Positions 1 to 8,103 of a stretch of DNA of 30,793 bases are shown piece after piece (the stretch's first letter is position 1; every line of letters begins with the position of its first letter). The DNA is from DASPJR01 sp035628505 (lineage in GTDB: Bacteria > Planctomycetota > SZUA-567 > H5-PLA8): positions 1 to 30,793 of the forward strand of contig DASPJR010000111.1 of NCBI GenBank assembly GCA_035628505.1, read 5' to 3'. Position numbers and translations under genes: made by a program. Under the pieces are notes generated by a model that was not told where the DNA came from, did not search any database, and was given only the letters and a program-made list of their open reading frames with translations.

Positions 1-324
1 CATCAGTTCAAAGACGCGTTTGCGCATGAGCGGCTCGCCGCCCGAGAAGAGCAGGATCGGCACGCCGTACTCGGCCATGTCATCGAGCATCTTGATGGCC
101 TGGGCGTGATCGAGCTCGCCCTGGTAGGCCTTGGTTTCAGAATCCGAGTAGCAGTGGATGCAGCGCAGGTTGCAGGTGCGGGTGGTATTCCAGGTCATCA
201 CCGGCTTGTAGTCGCTGGTGAAGCTGAGCATGAACGGCGGCAGGTCTTTGCGGACTTTTAAATCCGGGCCGACATCTTCAGGGGTGACGTAACCGTTGAT
301 GAACTTGCTGATGCGAACGGGCAT
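1..324 (-). CDS. Radical SAM/SPASM-type protein, N-terminal part (AhbC/NirJ-like)
   Basis: Only the first 108 codons are present; the gene runs off the left edge. The translation shows the radical SAM cluster motif CNLRCIHCY with Cys at residues 51, 55 and 58, preceded by TWNTTRT, and a GGEP motif (residues 95-98) of the SAM-binding region. The lead-in WNTTRxCNLRCIHCY resembles the heme d1/alternative heme radical SAM proteins (NirJ, AhbC, AhbD) and related SPASM proteins. It should hold a 4Fe-4S cluster and cleave S-adenosylmethionine in the cytoplasm. The start ATG (complement of 322-324) has an AGGAG ribosome site about 8 nt upstream. The substrate cannot be told because the C-terminal half is missing. 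Radical SAM membership is near certain; the subfamily is a guess. Confidence 0.9.
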   Translation of the reverse strand, partial: MPVRISKFINGYVTPEDVGPDLKVRKDLPPFMLSFTSDYKPVMTWNTTRTCNLRCIHCYSDSETKAYQGELDHAQAIKMLDDMAEYGVPILLFSGGEPLMRKRVFELM

Positions 325-335
325 GGCGGGCTCCT

Positions 336-427
336 GTCTGGGAGTCAGGAGTCTTGAGTCTGGAGTCTTGTGTCGCAATGCAGAACGACTCTAAGACGCC
401 AGACTCCCGACTCATAGACTCGTCTCT
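336..427. repeat. Imperfect inverted repeat built of GAGTCTGGAGTC units
   Basis: The left arm has several copies of (G)GAGTC(T/A); the right arm (386-427) carries the complement, GACTC/AGACTC units. The same unit recurs at 3978-4012. It lies between the divergent radical SAM and nucleotidyltransferase genes. The rest of 325-592 shows no gene; a purine-rich ribosome site (GAGGAAGG) precedes 593. Confidence 0.7.
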
Positions 428-592
428 ATGGTTCCGCGCGCTGTACCCGCATCCTCGGGGCCCCGGCCGGGCGGAGTCTGTCTTCGGCTGAAAGAGGATA
501 CACCGGAGGGCGAGTAATTACCAGAAGCACCATGGGAAAAGGCTTTCGGTCACGTCGGGAATACAGTAGTTTTAAGTCGAGGAAGGTATGCC

Positions 593-1276
593 ATGCTCAC
601 GCTGACGTCGAAGCAACTTGCCACATTTGATTTCACCCGCGTTTTCGGGGGTACGATGACTCCTAGTTCTGAGCAGCTACAACAAACGCTCGCTGATCTG
701 CGCCCCGTACTTGGGCCCGCATTGGTGGCGGGCGGAATGGCTGTGATTCATTACGGATACGAGCGCAACACACAGGACATCGACATTTTGTATCCAAATT
801 GCGATGAGGCAGACATTCTCCGGCGCTTAAGCACTAACTTTGAAATAGTACATAAACCCGAGAGCGGTTGGCACCACCTTAATCACAAGAAGACAAACGT
901 GCGACTGGAGCTGATCCCTGAGGGAGGACTTACGCAATATGGATTCATCCCTGGGCCGAAGGTGGTTGGCGGCGAGGACGGGTTTGTTTCATTGCTCGGG
1001 CTGGTGTGGATGAAACTAGTATCAGGCCGTATGAAAGATGACGCGGACATTGTGGAAATCGCGAAGGCTGGCCAGATGAGAGCCATGCGCAAGTTGACAA
1101 AAAAACTTCCGCCAGAGCTTCGCGATCGCTACACACAGCTTCTCGACCGAGCTAAGAGGGAGATGGACAACAACCCGCACGATCCGAAACAAAGTGGACG
1201 CGTGCAGGAACCTGCTGCGGCGTATGGTAAGCGGCGGCCGAAGCTGAAAAGTAAACTGAAAACAAAGGCCAAGTAG
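593..1276 (+). CDS. Nucleotidyltransferase-fold protein (AbiEii/DUF6036-like)
   Basis: The protein has 227 aa. The signature of a minimal nucleotidyltransferase fold is visible: VAGGMAVIHYGYERNTQDID at residues 45-64, with Gly47-Gly48 and the carboxylates Asp62 and Asp64, which normally bind metal and nucleotide. A second conserved block, SGRMKDDADI (about residues 144-153), is typical of AbiEii-like and DUF6036 proteins. The C-terminus (about 195-227) is a basic Lys/Arg-rich tail. The start at 593 has a GAGGAAGG ribosome site 7 nt upstream; Met22 is a less likely alternative. The region is about 44% GC where counted (781-900), clearly below its neighbours, which suggests acquisition. No cognate antitoxin such as AbiEi is adjacent, so a toxin role is only possible. 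Confidence 0.75.
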   Translation: MLTLTSKQLATFDFTRVFGGTMTPSSEQLQQTLADLRPVLGPALVAGGMAVIHYGYERNTQDIDILYPNCDEADILRRLSTNFEIVHKPESGWHHLNHKKTNVRLELIPEGGLTQYGFIPGPKVVGGEDGFVSLLGLVWMKLVSGRMKDDADIVEIAKAGQMRAMRKLTKKLPPELRDRYTQLLDRAKREMDNNPHDPKQSGRVQEPAAAYGKRRPKLKSKLKTKAK

Positions 1277-1300
1277 TCGCTACAAGCGAAGGGGTACGAC

Positions 1301-1645
1301 ATGCTTCGCGGTCGATTGCATTTTGTCAGCGGGTTGTGTGGTGCGGTATTCTTTCTAAGTGTCGTATCCGCCAACCTCTATCCCCGCTCGGGATACCGCG
1401 CGAACTGTTACGGATTTCCGGTTATCATGTTTGTAAGTCCGAGTTTGGGCATGATAACGAAAACGGAAGACGAAGAATTGAGCAGGGGTTGGAGGATTCC
1501 TTTCGGAATGCGGTTATTTCCTAATGCTGTGTTCCTCAACTTTGCCCTTTTTGTCGCAGGCACAACACTGACGCTTGTTTCCGTGGAGTATGTTATGAGA
1601 AAGCGTGAAGGAAAGTTGCCGCCAAAAAGTCCCAGAAGAAGCTAG
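1301..1645 (+). CDS. Small membrane protein of unknown function
   Basis: The protein has 114 aa and matches no family I recognise. Two hydrophobic segments can be seen, about residues 8-24 and 75-97, with a polar loop of about 50 residues between them and a strongly basic tail. The predicted topology puts the loop outside the cytoplasmic membrane. An AAGGGG ribosome site precedes the ATG, 24 bp after the nucleotidyltransferase stop, so the two genes are probably co-transcribed. Base composition is lower in GC than the window, like its partner. It converges on the kinase gene with only 17 bp between the stops. It could be a chance reading frame, but the ribosome site and spacing favour a real gene. 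Confidence 0.6.
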   Translation: MLRGRLHFVSGLCGAVFFLSVVSANLYPRSGYRANCYGFPVIMFVSPSLGMITKTEDEELSRGWRIPFGMRLFPNAVFLNFALFVAGTTLTLVSVEYVMRKREGKLPPKSPRRS

Positions 1646-1662
1646 TCGCGACAATCCGCCAA

Positions 1663-3933
1663 TTACTTCACCGCCGCCGCCACGCGCATGCCGAAGCACG
1701 AACCGCGCATGGTCGGGGGGATGCCGAGGCGGCGAGACGAGAACGCGGCTTTGTGCGGCTCGTTCCAGCAGTTGCCGCGGATCACAGCGGTCTTGTTGTC
1801 GTTGAAGAAGGGATCGGTCGCCGGCGCGCCCGTGTAATCCTTGAGCGAATCAGCGCACCACTCCCAGACGTTTCCAGCCGTGTCGAACGCGCCGCACCAG
1901 GTTTTGTTCTGCGGGAAGGAACCGACTGGCGCGGTATACGGGAAACCGTCGTCATGGGGAGATTCACCGAATCGCATGTTGAACCCGGTTGCTTTGAGCG
2001 ACTTGTCGGCGACGTTGCCCATCACGCCAACCCAATCCGGGCCCCACGGATAGGCCAGGCTCTGCGGCCCGCGTGCGGCGTATTCCCACTGCGCTTCGGT
2101 CGGCAGGAAGACTCGCCGCCCGCATTTCGAGGACGCCCACTCGACAAAGGCGAGCGCATCGTTGCGCGAGATGACGCACGCCGGATGCGTATCGGTCTGC
2201 GGGAATCCGGGATTGCGCCAGTAAATCCCTTTCTGATGCCCCCAGACGCCATCCTTGACCGTGTTCGCATTGCCTTCCATTTCAGCGTCGGTTTTGTATT
2301 GAGTGGCGTCCACAAAAGCGCGGAATTGCGCAACGGTAATCTCGTATTTACCGAGATAAAAATCCTGGGTCAGTGTCACGCGATGCATGGGATTGGAACC
2401 CGGCACCGAGTCGCTGCCCATCATGAACGAGCCGGCCTTCACCAGCACCATCTCGATCTTGACGCCGTTGCCAAGGTCGAGCGCCAGCTCCGGCGCAGGC
2501 GGCGCCTCGATGGCCGGCACGGGAGCCAGCGCAGGCGCAGTAACCGGCTCAGCCCCTTTCGCGAGAGGCTTTTCGGGCTGCACAGAAGTGTCTGCAGGTT
2601 TGGCGGGCGCTGCGGAATCGCTCTTCTTCGGCGAGGCATTCTGAAACACGAAGAATCCGACGACGGCCAGCGTCACGCCGATAACCGAATAAAGCAGGAC
2701 GGGAGCGCCTTTGGGCGCAGCAGGTTTATCAAAGCCGACCGTGGAACTGTCGGAGATGTCCGCTTCGCCGGTGCGGAATCCCGTGCGCGTCTTGTAGTCG
2801 AATTCGTCCAGCACAGCCTTTCTCGCCCGGCGCACGGTCGATTTCTCTTCGACGATTTTGCAGAGCGGCATCTGGCCCTGGCGCACGCGTTCGAGGTCGG
2901 CAATAAGTTCGGCGCAGTCGGCATAACGGTCCTCCGGCGCCTTGGCCATCATCTTCTGGATGACACGCACGAGCCCGTCCGGCAGTCCTTCTTTCAGATC
3001 ATGCGGGTTGGTAAGCTGCTCGTGGAGATGTTTCATGATCACCAGCGCCGACGTGCCGGCGTTGTACGGCGTCTGCCCGGTAACCATGCGGTACAGCGTT
3101 GCGCCGAGCGAATAGATGTCGGCGCGGCCATCAATGTCCTTGGCGCCAATGGCCTGCTCGGGCGCAATGTAGTGCGGCGTGCCCATGATCACGCCCGTCG
3201 CGGTTTTAAAGGACTGCTCGTTTTCGGACATGTTCTTGCACAGGCCGAGATCCAGTATCTTCGCGGTGCCGCTCGCCAGGTTTGCAGCCGTCGCGTCCGG
3301 ATCGCTGGTGATGAAGATGTTGCCGGGCTTGATGTCGCGATGCACAACGCCGTGGTCGTGAGCGTGCTTGAGTCCGCGCGCGACCTGCAGCGTAATCTCC
3401 AGCGCTTTCGCCCACGGGAGCTCGTTTTGGACCGCGAGCACGCTGTCGAGCGGCTGGCCCTGGCAGTATTCCATGACGAAGAAATGGTGGCCCAGTTCTT
3501 CACCGAGCTCATAGCCGCCGACGATGTTCTCATGCTTGAGCGTCGTGACCAGCTTGGCTTCGCGCCGAAAGCGCTTGAGGAATTCGGCGTCCGAGGCCAG
3601 GCGCGGTGACAGCAGCTTGATAGCGACCTTGCGATTCTCGCGTGTATCCTCGGCAAGGTAAACGGCGCCCATGCCGCCTTCGCCCAGTTTCTGGATGAGT
3701 TTGTATGCGCCCAGCTGCATCAGCTCACCGGACTGCAGCTTCTTCTCAATGTTCTGGCGAATGGCGGGTGTGAGGATGCCTTGCTCGACGAGCACGTCCG
3801 CGAGAGAAACGTCTTCGCCGGCGCGGCGTTTCTCGGCCTGCACTTCACGCGCGGCGTCCAGCTGCTCCAGCGTGGCATTGCCGATGGAGTTCACATATTC
3901 GGCAAAACGCTCGTCCGTGACGCTTGTGGCCAT
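1663..3933 (-). CDS. Membrane Ser/Thr protein kinase with C-terminal FGE-sulfatase-like domain
   Basis: The protein has 756 aa. Residues 1-70 are helical and resemble the N-terminal region of GspE/PilB-type proteins. A Hanks-type kinase spans about 77-350: Gly-loop GEGGMGAV (84-91), Lys106, Glu125, HRD with Asp200, Asn205, DLG in place of DFG (228-230) and APE (257-259), so it looks catalytically complete. One membrane segment (about 412-431) and an Ala/Pro-rich linker follow. Residues about 487-756 form a formylglycine-generating-enzyme-like domain (GSFMMGS, PTEAQWEYAARG, GNVWEWC), probably periplasmic. The FGE active-site Cys pair is not present after RG(719-720), so it is more likely a binding domain. 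Start 3933 is chosen because it has a GAGGA ribosome site; an upstream ATG at 4014 lies within a repeat. Confidence 0.92.
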   Translation of the reverse strand: MATSVTDERFAEYVNSIGNATLEQLDAAREVQAEKRRAGEDVSLADVLVEQGILTPAIRQNIEKKLQSGELMQLGAYKLIQKLGEGGMGAVYLAEDTRENRKVAIKLLSPRLASDAEFLKRFRREAKLVTTLKHENIVGGYELGEELGHHFFVMEYCQGQPLDSVLAVQNELPWAKALEITLQVARGLKHAHDHGVVHRDIKPGNIFITSDPDATAANLASGTAKILDLGLCKNMSENEQSFKTATGVIMGTPHYIAPEQAIGAKDIDGRADIYSLGATLYRMVTGQTPYNAGTSALVIMKHLHEQLTNPHDLKEGLPDGLVRVIQKMMAKAPEDRYADCAELIADLERVRQGQMPLCKIVEEKSTVRRARKAVLDEFDYKTRTGFRTGEADISDSSTVGFDKPAAPKGAPVLLYSVIGVTLAVVGFFVFQNASPKKSDSAAPAKPADTSVQPEKPLAKGAEPVTAPALAPVPAIEAPPAPELALDLGNGVKIEMVLVKAGSFMMGSDSVPGSNPMHRVTLTQDFYLGKYEITVAQFRAFVDATQYKTDAEMEGNANTVKDGVWGHQKGIYWRNPGFPQTDTHPACVISRNDALAFVEWASSKCGRRVFLPTEAQWEYAARGPQSLAYPWGPDWVGVMGNVADKSLKATGFNMRFGESPHDDGFPYTAPVGSFPQNKTWCGAFDTAGNVWEWCADSLKDYTGAPATDPFFNDNKTAVIRGNCWNEPHKAAFSSRRLGIPPTMRGSCFGMRVAAAVK

Positions 3934-3977
3934 AAGAGTCCTCGCGGATGCGCCGAAGTTTAGCGAGGCGAGCAATG

Positions 3978-4012
3978 TAAGTCTAGAGTCTGGAGTCGTG
4001 AGTCTGGGATCC
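3978..4012. repeat. GAGTCTGGAGTC-type intergenic repeat
   Basis: Tandem degenerate (T/G)GAGTC units of the same family as 336-427, lying in the 94-bp gap between the kinase gene and the gene upstream of it. Confidence 0.65.
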
Positions 4013-4027
4013 AAGAGCCAAAAACTC

Positions 4028-4948
4028 TTACCCCCCGAGCTTGCGGTACACCGCGATCGGATACACCGTAATATTCGGATAGCGCGAAAAACCGATCAGC
4101 CCTTCGAGCATTTCCAGCGCGTTGAAAAACTGCCGGAAAGCCTGCTCGAGTTTGGCATCCTGCTGAGCCACCGCTGGTCGGGCAAACTGTGACATGAAGT
4201 TGAACGGATGCCCTTTGGCGTCCGGAGCAGCCGTAACGAAGCCCAGCATTGTCAATTTCGCCGTCGGGCGTGTGCCATAGGCAGAGATCAGATTGTCAAA
4301 GCTGCCCGCGACGAAGCAATCGCGCTTCAGGTTGGCCAGCAGCTGAAACTCGGGAATGCCATCGAACGGAAAACAGCGCAGGTGAATGCGCCCGCGCAGG
4401 AAGGATTCGATGAAAAGGCCGAAGCCGGCGACCATCCAGTCAGGCAGTCCATTCATCTGCGTCTGCTCGGCGACCATGTTGCGGAAGCGCGTTTCCAGGT
4501 GCTTGACGCGCGCTTCCATGCCTGCGCGCTTGTTGCGGTCGACTTCCTTTTTCGCGGCCGCCCGGACATTATCGAGTTCCTGCTGCGCTTTCTGGTACTC
4601 GGCAGACTGTTCCAGCGCGTTAACGGTGCAGCGGCCGATGAACTCGATCATGGCATTTGAGTTATCCGCCATATTCTTGAAGCGGTCGTAGTCCTCCATG
4701 GACGTCCAGCCTTCGGCGCGCACGTATGGAACGGCTTTGACCTTCTCATTTATATAAGGAGCTTCAACGCCCGGCCCGGCAAGCGTATTGACGTCCAGCC
4801 CGGCTCCGCCCTGGAAGGCGAGCTCTTCAAAACGCTTGAGCCTGGCGAAGTCGGGCTCCTGCGAAGGCGCTTCGCCCAGTTGCTGGAGAATGGATGCACA
4901 CTTTGCGGCATCGAAGTACAGGATATCGAGAACAGGCTTGCTCGGCAT
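4028..4948 (-). CDS. Uncharacterised 306-aa protein (possibly DUF6414-like)
   Basis: No function is recognised. The N-terminus (VLDILYFDAAKCASILQQLG, about residues 6-25) recalls the opening of DUF6414-type proteins, in which a D-x-x-x-I/x-S-L/I-L-x-Q-L pattern is typical, but this is a weak match. Residues about 110-165 form a long charged helix likely to be a coiled coil (many Glu, Lys, Arg and Gln with heptad-like hydrophobics). The C-terminal part is globular with no signal peptide or membrane segment, so it is probably cytoplasmic. The start has an AGAGGA ribosome site 8 nt upstream. It precedes the kinase gene on the same strand by 94 bp, so the pair may form an operon and the protein could be a kinase partner or substrate (inference). 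Confidence 0.7.
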   Translation of the reverse strand: MPSKPVLDILYFDAAKCASILQQLGEAPSQEPDFARLKRFEELAFQGGAGLDVNTLAGPGVEAPYINEKVKAVPYVRAEGWTSMEDYDRFKNMADNSNAMIEFIGRCTVNALEQSAEYQKAQQELDNVRAAAKKEVDRNKRAGMEARVKHLETRFRNMVAEQTQMNGLPDWMVAGFGLFIESFLRGRIHLRCFPFDGIPEFQLLANLKRDCFVAGSFDNLISAYGTRPTAKLTMLGFVTAAPDAKGHPFNFMSQFARPAVAQQDAKLEQAFRQFFNALEMLEGLIGFSRYPNITVYPIAVYRKLGG

Positions 4949-5278
4949 GAAAGGTCCTCTTGAGGCGCTAGGAAAGGGTTGATTGTTCTCTAACGCGTCG
5001 GCACGCGAAAGACATCAACCATTTTGAAAAGAGCAAATATATTTAGTTGTTTAAGGAGTCCTTGAACGGTACGCTCTCCCCCCTAAACTAGAATCTAAGC
5101 CTGAAAAAGGAGGTTGGTCAGGTCTGCTTTCGAGCACTGGCGGGGCAGTTTGTCGGATGCACATGAAGTTGAAATTGCGCCCCAGTGCAGAAAAGTTATC
5201 ATTTTTATAAACGCTGTACTGAACATCGTTTACGAAGTTAAATCGGGTGCGCTACGGGTGCTCGGGACGAGAAAACAA
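4949..5278. other. Divergent intergenic region without a convincing gene
   Basis: AT-richer DNA between the divergent 306-aa gene and porin gene. It holds an AT-rich stretch at about 5035-5055 that may carry the minus-strand promoter. A GGAGG-preceded TTG frame (5114-5320) exists but is not convincing. I see no RNA gene. Confidence 0.5.
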
Positions 5279-5306
5279 TTGACAGATCAAAAACAAACAG
5301 TAAATT
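5279..5306 (+). promoter_or_regulatory. Sigma70-like promoter of the porin gene
   Basis: TTGACA at 5279-5284, a 16-bp spacer, and TAAATT at 5301-5306. Transcription would start near 5313, giving a leader of about 30 nt that holds a GGAGGGGAG ribosome site. Confidence 0.65.
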
Positions 5307-5343
5307 CCTCGTGCTCATAAATTTTTGTTCTCGGAGGGGAGAC

Positions 5344-6876
5344 ATGGTACGTGTTACCGGTGTTATTGCTTGTTTAGCTTTTCTGCTGAGCGCAGGAGTG
5401 TCGCGCGCCGCCTCGACGGTCGATGACCTCAAGCGTGAAGTTGAGAAGCTGCGCAAGGAAATCAATCAGCGTCAGGATTCCAAGGCGTCTCCCATCAGCC
5501 GGGTCGATGCCGTCACGGGCGGAAAGTACGGCCCGGGCTCCGCGGTTGAGACCAGATCAGGCAAGCTCCAGATGTCCGGGCTGCTGCAGGTCTGGTACCA
5601 GAGCGTTCAGAACGACAACATCGGCAACGTCGAAGCAGGCGTGGGCGCAAACGCCCTGGACTTCTCCGAATCCAACGAGATCCAGGACAACGACACCTTC
5701 CGCATCCGCCGCTCGGAGCTGAAGTTTGCCATCGACATCCACGAGAATATCTCCGCGGTTGTAATGATCGACCCTACGCGTGAGCACAACATCGGCTTCT
5801 ACCCGCTGCCGACCCAGTCCCGCCACGACGCGGTCTTCGGCAATGCCTCCTTTATTCAGACAGGCAGCGGCCGCCAGGGTGGAAATACGATCATCCCATC
5901 GCTCCTGCAGGACGCCTACATTAATTACCATGGCGTCATCCCGCACCATGATTTCACCATCGGCCAGTTCATTCCGCCCGCTGGCGAAGAAGCCTGGCGC
6001 GGCAACGGTTATCTCGATTTCGTCGAACGCTCTCTGGCCACCGGTATCAACAAGGTCCGCGACATCGGCGTGATGGTGCACGGCACCTGGCTCGAGAACC
6101 GCGTGCAGTACTGGGTCGGCGCGTTCAACGGCGCTCAGAGCATGCTGGTGGATCCTGAAATTGACGAATCCGGCAACCGCTCGGACGAGAATGACGAGAA
6201 AGACTTCGCCTGGCGCATCGCTGTTCGCCCGGTTTGGAGCACCGAATGCTGGTACGGCCGCCTCGAGCTCGGTGTTCACCGCACCGATGGCATCCGCGGT
6301 GAAGCCGGTTCCAACACCGATTCGAGCCGCACAATCAACGGCCTGAACCGCGAACAGACCAGCGCGCACCGCCAGGGCGCCTGGGCCTGGTATCGTCCGA
6401 ACGGTCCGGTCCGCGGTATGTGGGCACGCGGTGAAGTTACGCAGGTACATGATCGCAATCTCTCAACCGGCATCCTCGGCCTGGGTGGTTCGGACTTCGG
6501 CCTTCAGCAGGCGAATCCCGGTGCAATCGATGTCTTCGGCTTCTACGCCGCGGTTGGCTACAAGCTCTCCGAGAGCCGCTGGGCCGACTGCCTCAAGGAT
6601 GGCGGCGCTCTCAAGAACGCTCTGTACAACATGGAATTCGCCTTCCGCTACGAGAAGTATGAAAACGTCTTCGCGGAGGACCTCGTGAATCCGGACCGCA
6701 ACACCGACGTCTTCGGCACGCGCGTGATGACGGCCGGCCTGAACTACTACATCAAGGGTTACGATGCCAAGATCCAGGCTAACTACCTCTTCGTGCGCGA
6801 TCCGGACAGCCCGAAACGCGGCCTGCGCGACGTCAACAACGATGTCTTCGTGGTCAATTTCCAGGTGATGTTCTAA
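5344..6876 (+). CDS. Outer-membrane porin (phosphate-selective porin O/P-like)
   Basis: The protein has 510 aa. It begins with a Sec signal peptide (hydrophobic 5-20, cleavage near SRA-A at 22/23), then a short coiled coil (about 25-45, DDLKREVEKLRKEIN), then a beta-rich body with alternating aromatic strands (QMSGLLQVWYQS, FRIRRSELKFAIDI, FTIGQFIPPAG) ending in a hydrophobic strand with C-terminal Phe (VFVVNFQVMF), as usual for BAM-inserted barrels. The N-terminal coiled coil plus barrel layout suits OprO/OprP-like porins, with the coiled coil probably contacting peptidoglycan or trimerising. The start is set by the GGAGGGGAG site 4 nt before ATG 5344; an in-frame GTG at 5311 lies at the predicted transcription start. 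Codons are strongly biased to C/G endings, and it has its own promoter and terminator, which fits high expression. Solute specificity is unknown. Confidence 0.88.
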   Translation: MVRVTGVIACLAFLLSAGVSRAASTVDDLKREVEKLRKEINQRQDSKASPISRVDAVTGGKYGPGSAVETRSGKLQMSGLLQVWYQSVQNDNIGNVEAGVGANALDFSESNEIQDNDTFRIRRSELKFAIDIHENISAVVMIDPTREHNIGFYPLPTQSRHDAVFGNASFIQTGSGRQGGNTIIPSLLQDAYINYHGVIPHHDFTIGQFIPPAGEEAWRGNGYLDFVERSLATGINKVRDIGVMVHGTWLENRVQYWVGAFNGAQSMLVDPEIDESGNRSDENDEKDFAWRIAVRPVWSTECWYGRLELGVHRTDGIRGEAGSNTDSSRTINGLNREQTSAHRQGAWAWYRPNGPVRGMWARGEVTQVHDRNLSTGILGLGGSDFGLQQANPGAIDVFGFYAAVGYKLSESRWADCLKDGGALKNALYNMEFAFRYEKYENVFAEDLVNPDRNTDVFGTRVMTAGLNYYIKGYDAKIQANYLFVRDPDSPKRGLRDVNNDVFVVNFQVMF

Positions 6877-6903
6877 GCCTGAGAGAAAAGAAACTGAAGC
6901 AAG

Positions 6904-6937
6904 CGGGGCGCATCCGAAGATGCGCCCCGTTTTTTTT
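6904..6937 (+). terminator. Rho-independent terminator of the porin gene
   Basis: A perfect 11-bp stem (6904-6914 with 6919-6929), a CGAA tetraloop and eight T residues (6930-6937), 28 nt after the porin stop. Confidence 0.95.
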
Positions 6938-6939
6938 GT

Positions 6940-7089
6940 CTCACGCAAAGACGCAGAGACGCAAAAATTTCGAGAAGTATCAGTTGTGAATGCCAGCACA
7001 GATTATCAAATAAAGTGCTGCTGAACCCAATCGCTCTTTTAGTCCTCTCTTCCGTTCTTTTCTTTGCGTCTTTGCGCCTTTGCGTGAGA
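6940..7089. repeat. Inverted repeat of the ACGCAAAGACGCAGAG family
   Basis: Left arm 6940-6967 and right arm 7061-7089 are near-complementary (about 24 of 26 bases), separated by about 93 bp of AT-richer sequence. It lies between the porin terminator and the convergent PTPS gene. Confidence 0.75.
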
Positions 7090-7092
7090 TGA

Positions 7093-7929
7093 TCAGCCTC
7101 CGTAGTAATCGAACCAGCTTCGCGCGGTCTCAATCAGCCGCACGCGGCTGAGCTTCACCTCGCCGCCATCGCGGCAGCCGGGAATCTTCGCTTCCAGCAG
7201 GTTCCAGATGACGATGGCGATATTCTCAGCCGTGGCCGGCTTGTCTTTGAAGAAGTCCGTGTCCAGATTCAGATGCTTATGATCAAAGCGCGCGTCGATT
7301 TCATCTTTGAGCAGCCGTTCAAAGCGTCCGACATCGATGATGATGCCCGTACGCGGATCTGGCGTGCCGGCGACGGTCACTTCGGCAACATAGTTGTGGC
7401 CATGCCCGTGCGGGTTGTTGCATTTGCCGTAAACGCGGCGATTCTCGTCGGCACTTAGCTTCTCCGTATGCAGCCGGTGTGAGGCTGAGAACTCAATTGC
7501 GCAAGTCAGTTGAACCATAGTCGGATTGGCTCCATCGATGTCGACATGCAGCCCCGGATGCTCCTCGAGCCGCAGCGCCGTACAGGTTGCTTCGCCGATG
7601 CGTTTTGGAATGCGCTTCCAGAGCACCTGGGCCAGGTTTTCGGTCGTGGGTACGCGCTCGGCGAATTCGGGCAGCGCCGTGTTCAGCATCTTATGGTCGA
7701 TCGGCGCGAGCACCTTTTTCAGCGCCGCGTCTACATCCTTGATGTTGATGACCATGCCGTCGATCGGGCTGACGGGCCCGGTGACGCTGACTTCCAGGAC
7801 ATAATTGTGCCCATGCCCGCTCGGCTCGGCCGCGACGCCGAAGACCTCGCGCAATTCACTGTCGGACAGCCCGCCGCCCTTATAAACGTGGCCGGCCGTA
7901 AACGTAAGTTTGCGCGTCAACGTCAGCAT
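7093..7929 (-). CDS. Tandem 6-pyruvoyl-tetrahydropterin/6-carboxytetrahydropterin synthase (QueD-like)
   Basis: The protein has 278 aa, about twice the usual QueD length, with two PTPS domains. The C-terminal domain (about 140-278) is complete: zinc ligands His151, His176 and His178 in GKCNNPHGHGHNY, nucleophile Cys170, the Asp-His pair FDHKHLN (216-221) and the substrate-anchoring Glu269. The N-terminal domain (1-135) keeps zinc ligands His14, His39 and His41 (SGHGHNY) and the IDHKMLN motif, but the Cys position is Ala33. The family makes 6-carboxytetrahydropterin (queuosine/deazapurine pathway) or pyruvoyl-tetrahydropterin from dihydroneopterin triphosphate; the context does not say which. 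The ribosome site is weak (AGAGCC). Confidence 0.92.
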   Translation of the reverse strand: MLTLTRKLTFTAGHVYKGGGLSDSELREVFGVAAEPSGHGHNYVLEVSVTGPVSPIDGMVINIKDVDAALKKVLAPIDHKMLNTALPEFAERVPTTENLAQVLWKRIPKRIGEATCTALRLEEHPGLHVDIDGANPTMVQLTCAIEFSASHRLHTEKLSADENRRVYGKCNNPHGHGHNYVAEVTVAGTPDPRTGIIIDVGRFERLLKDEIDARFDHKHLNLDTDFFKDKPATAENIAIVIWNLLEAKIPGCRDGGEVKLSRVRLIETARSWFDYYGG

Positions 7930-7958
7930 GGCTCTATGGTACTGCGACGATAGATTTT

Positions 7959-7990
7959 CACCACAGAGGACACAGAGATCACGGAGGAGA
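7959..7990. repeat. ACCACAGAGGACACAGAG repeat, left arm
   Basis: Its complement lies at 8889-8930 on the other side of the transposase block, so the two look like arms of one inverted repeat that the block interrupts. The interval 7991-8085 shows no gene. Confidence 0.65.
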
Positions 7991-8103
7991 TACTTAATGG
8001 CCCAGATGACCGCAGATGATACACGCTAGAAAGAGTTTGGACTATATATTGTAAGCTGTAGATCTGAAAGCACGTCACTCCGCTTCGCCCCGGAGGGGCG
8101 AAT

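Noticed and set aside
2400..2470. Formylglycine-generating (sulfatase-activating) enzyme activity for the kinase C-terminal domain
   Set aside because: The Cys pair needed for FGE catalysis is not at the expected place, and no sulfatase gene is near.
1753..3609. 618-codon open frame antisense to the kinase gene
   Set aside because: It mirrors the conserved kinase, has Arg/His-rich low-complexity composition and no domain; it is a by-product of high GC codon bias.
5114..5320. Possible 68-aa gene with TTG start after GGAGG
   Set aside because: It overlaps the porin promoter, has no recognisable features and atypical composition; the GGAGG is probably chance.
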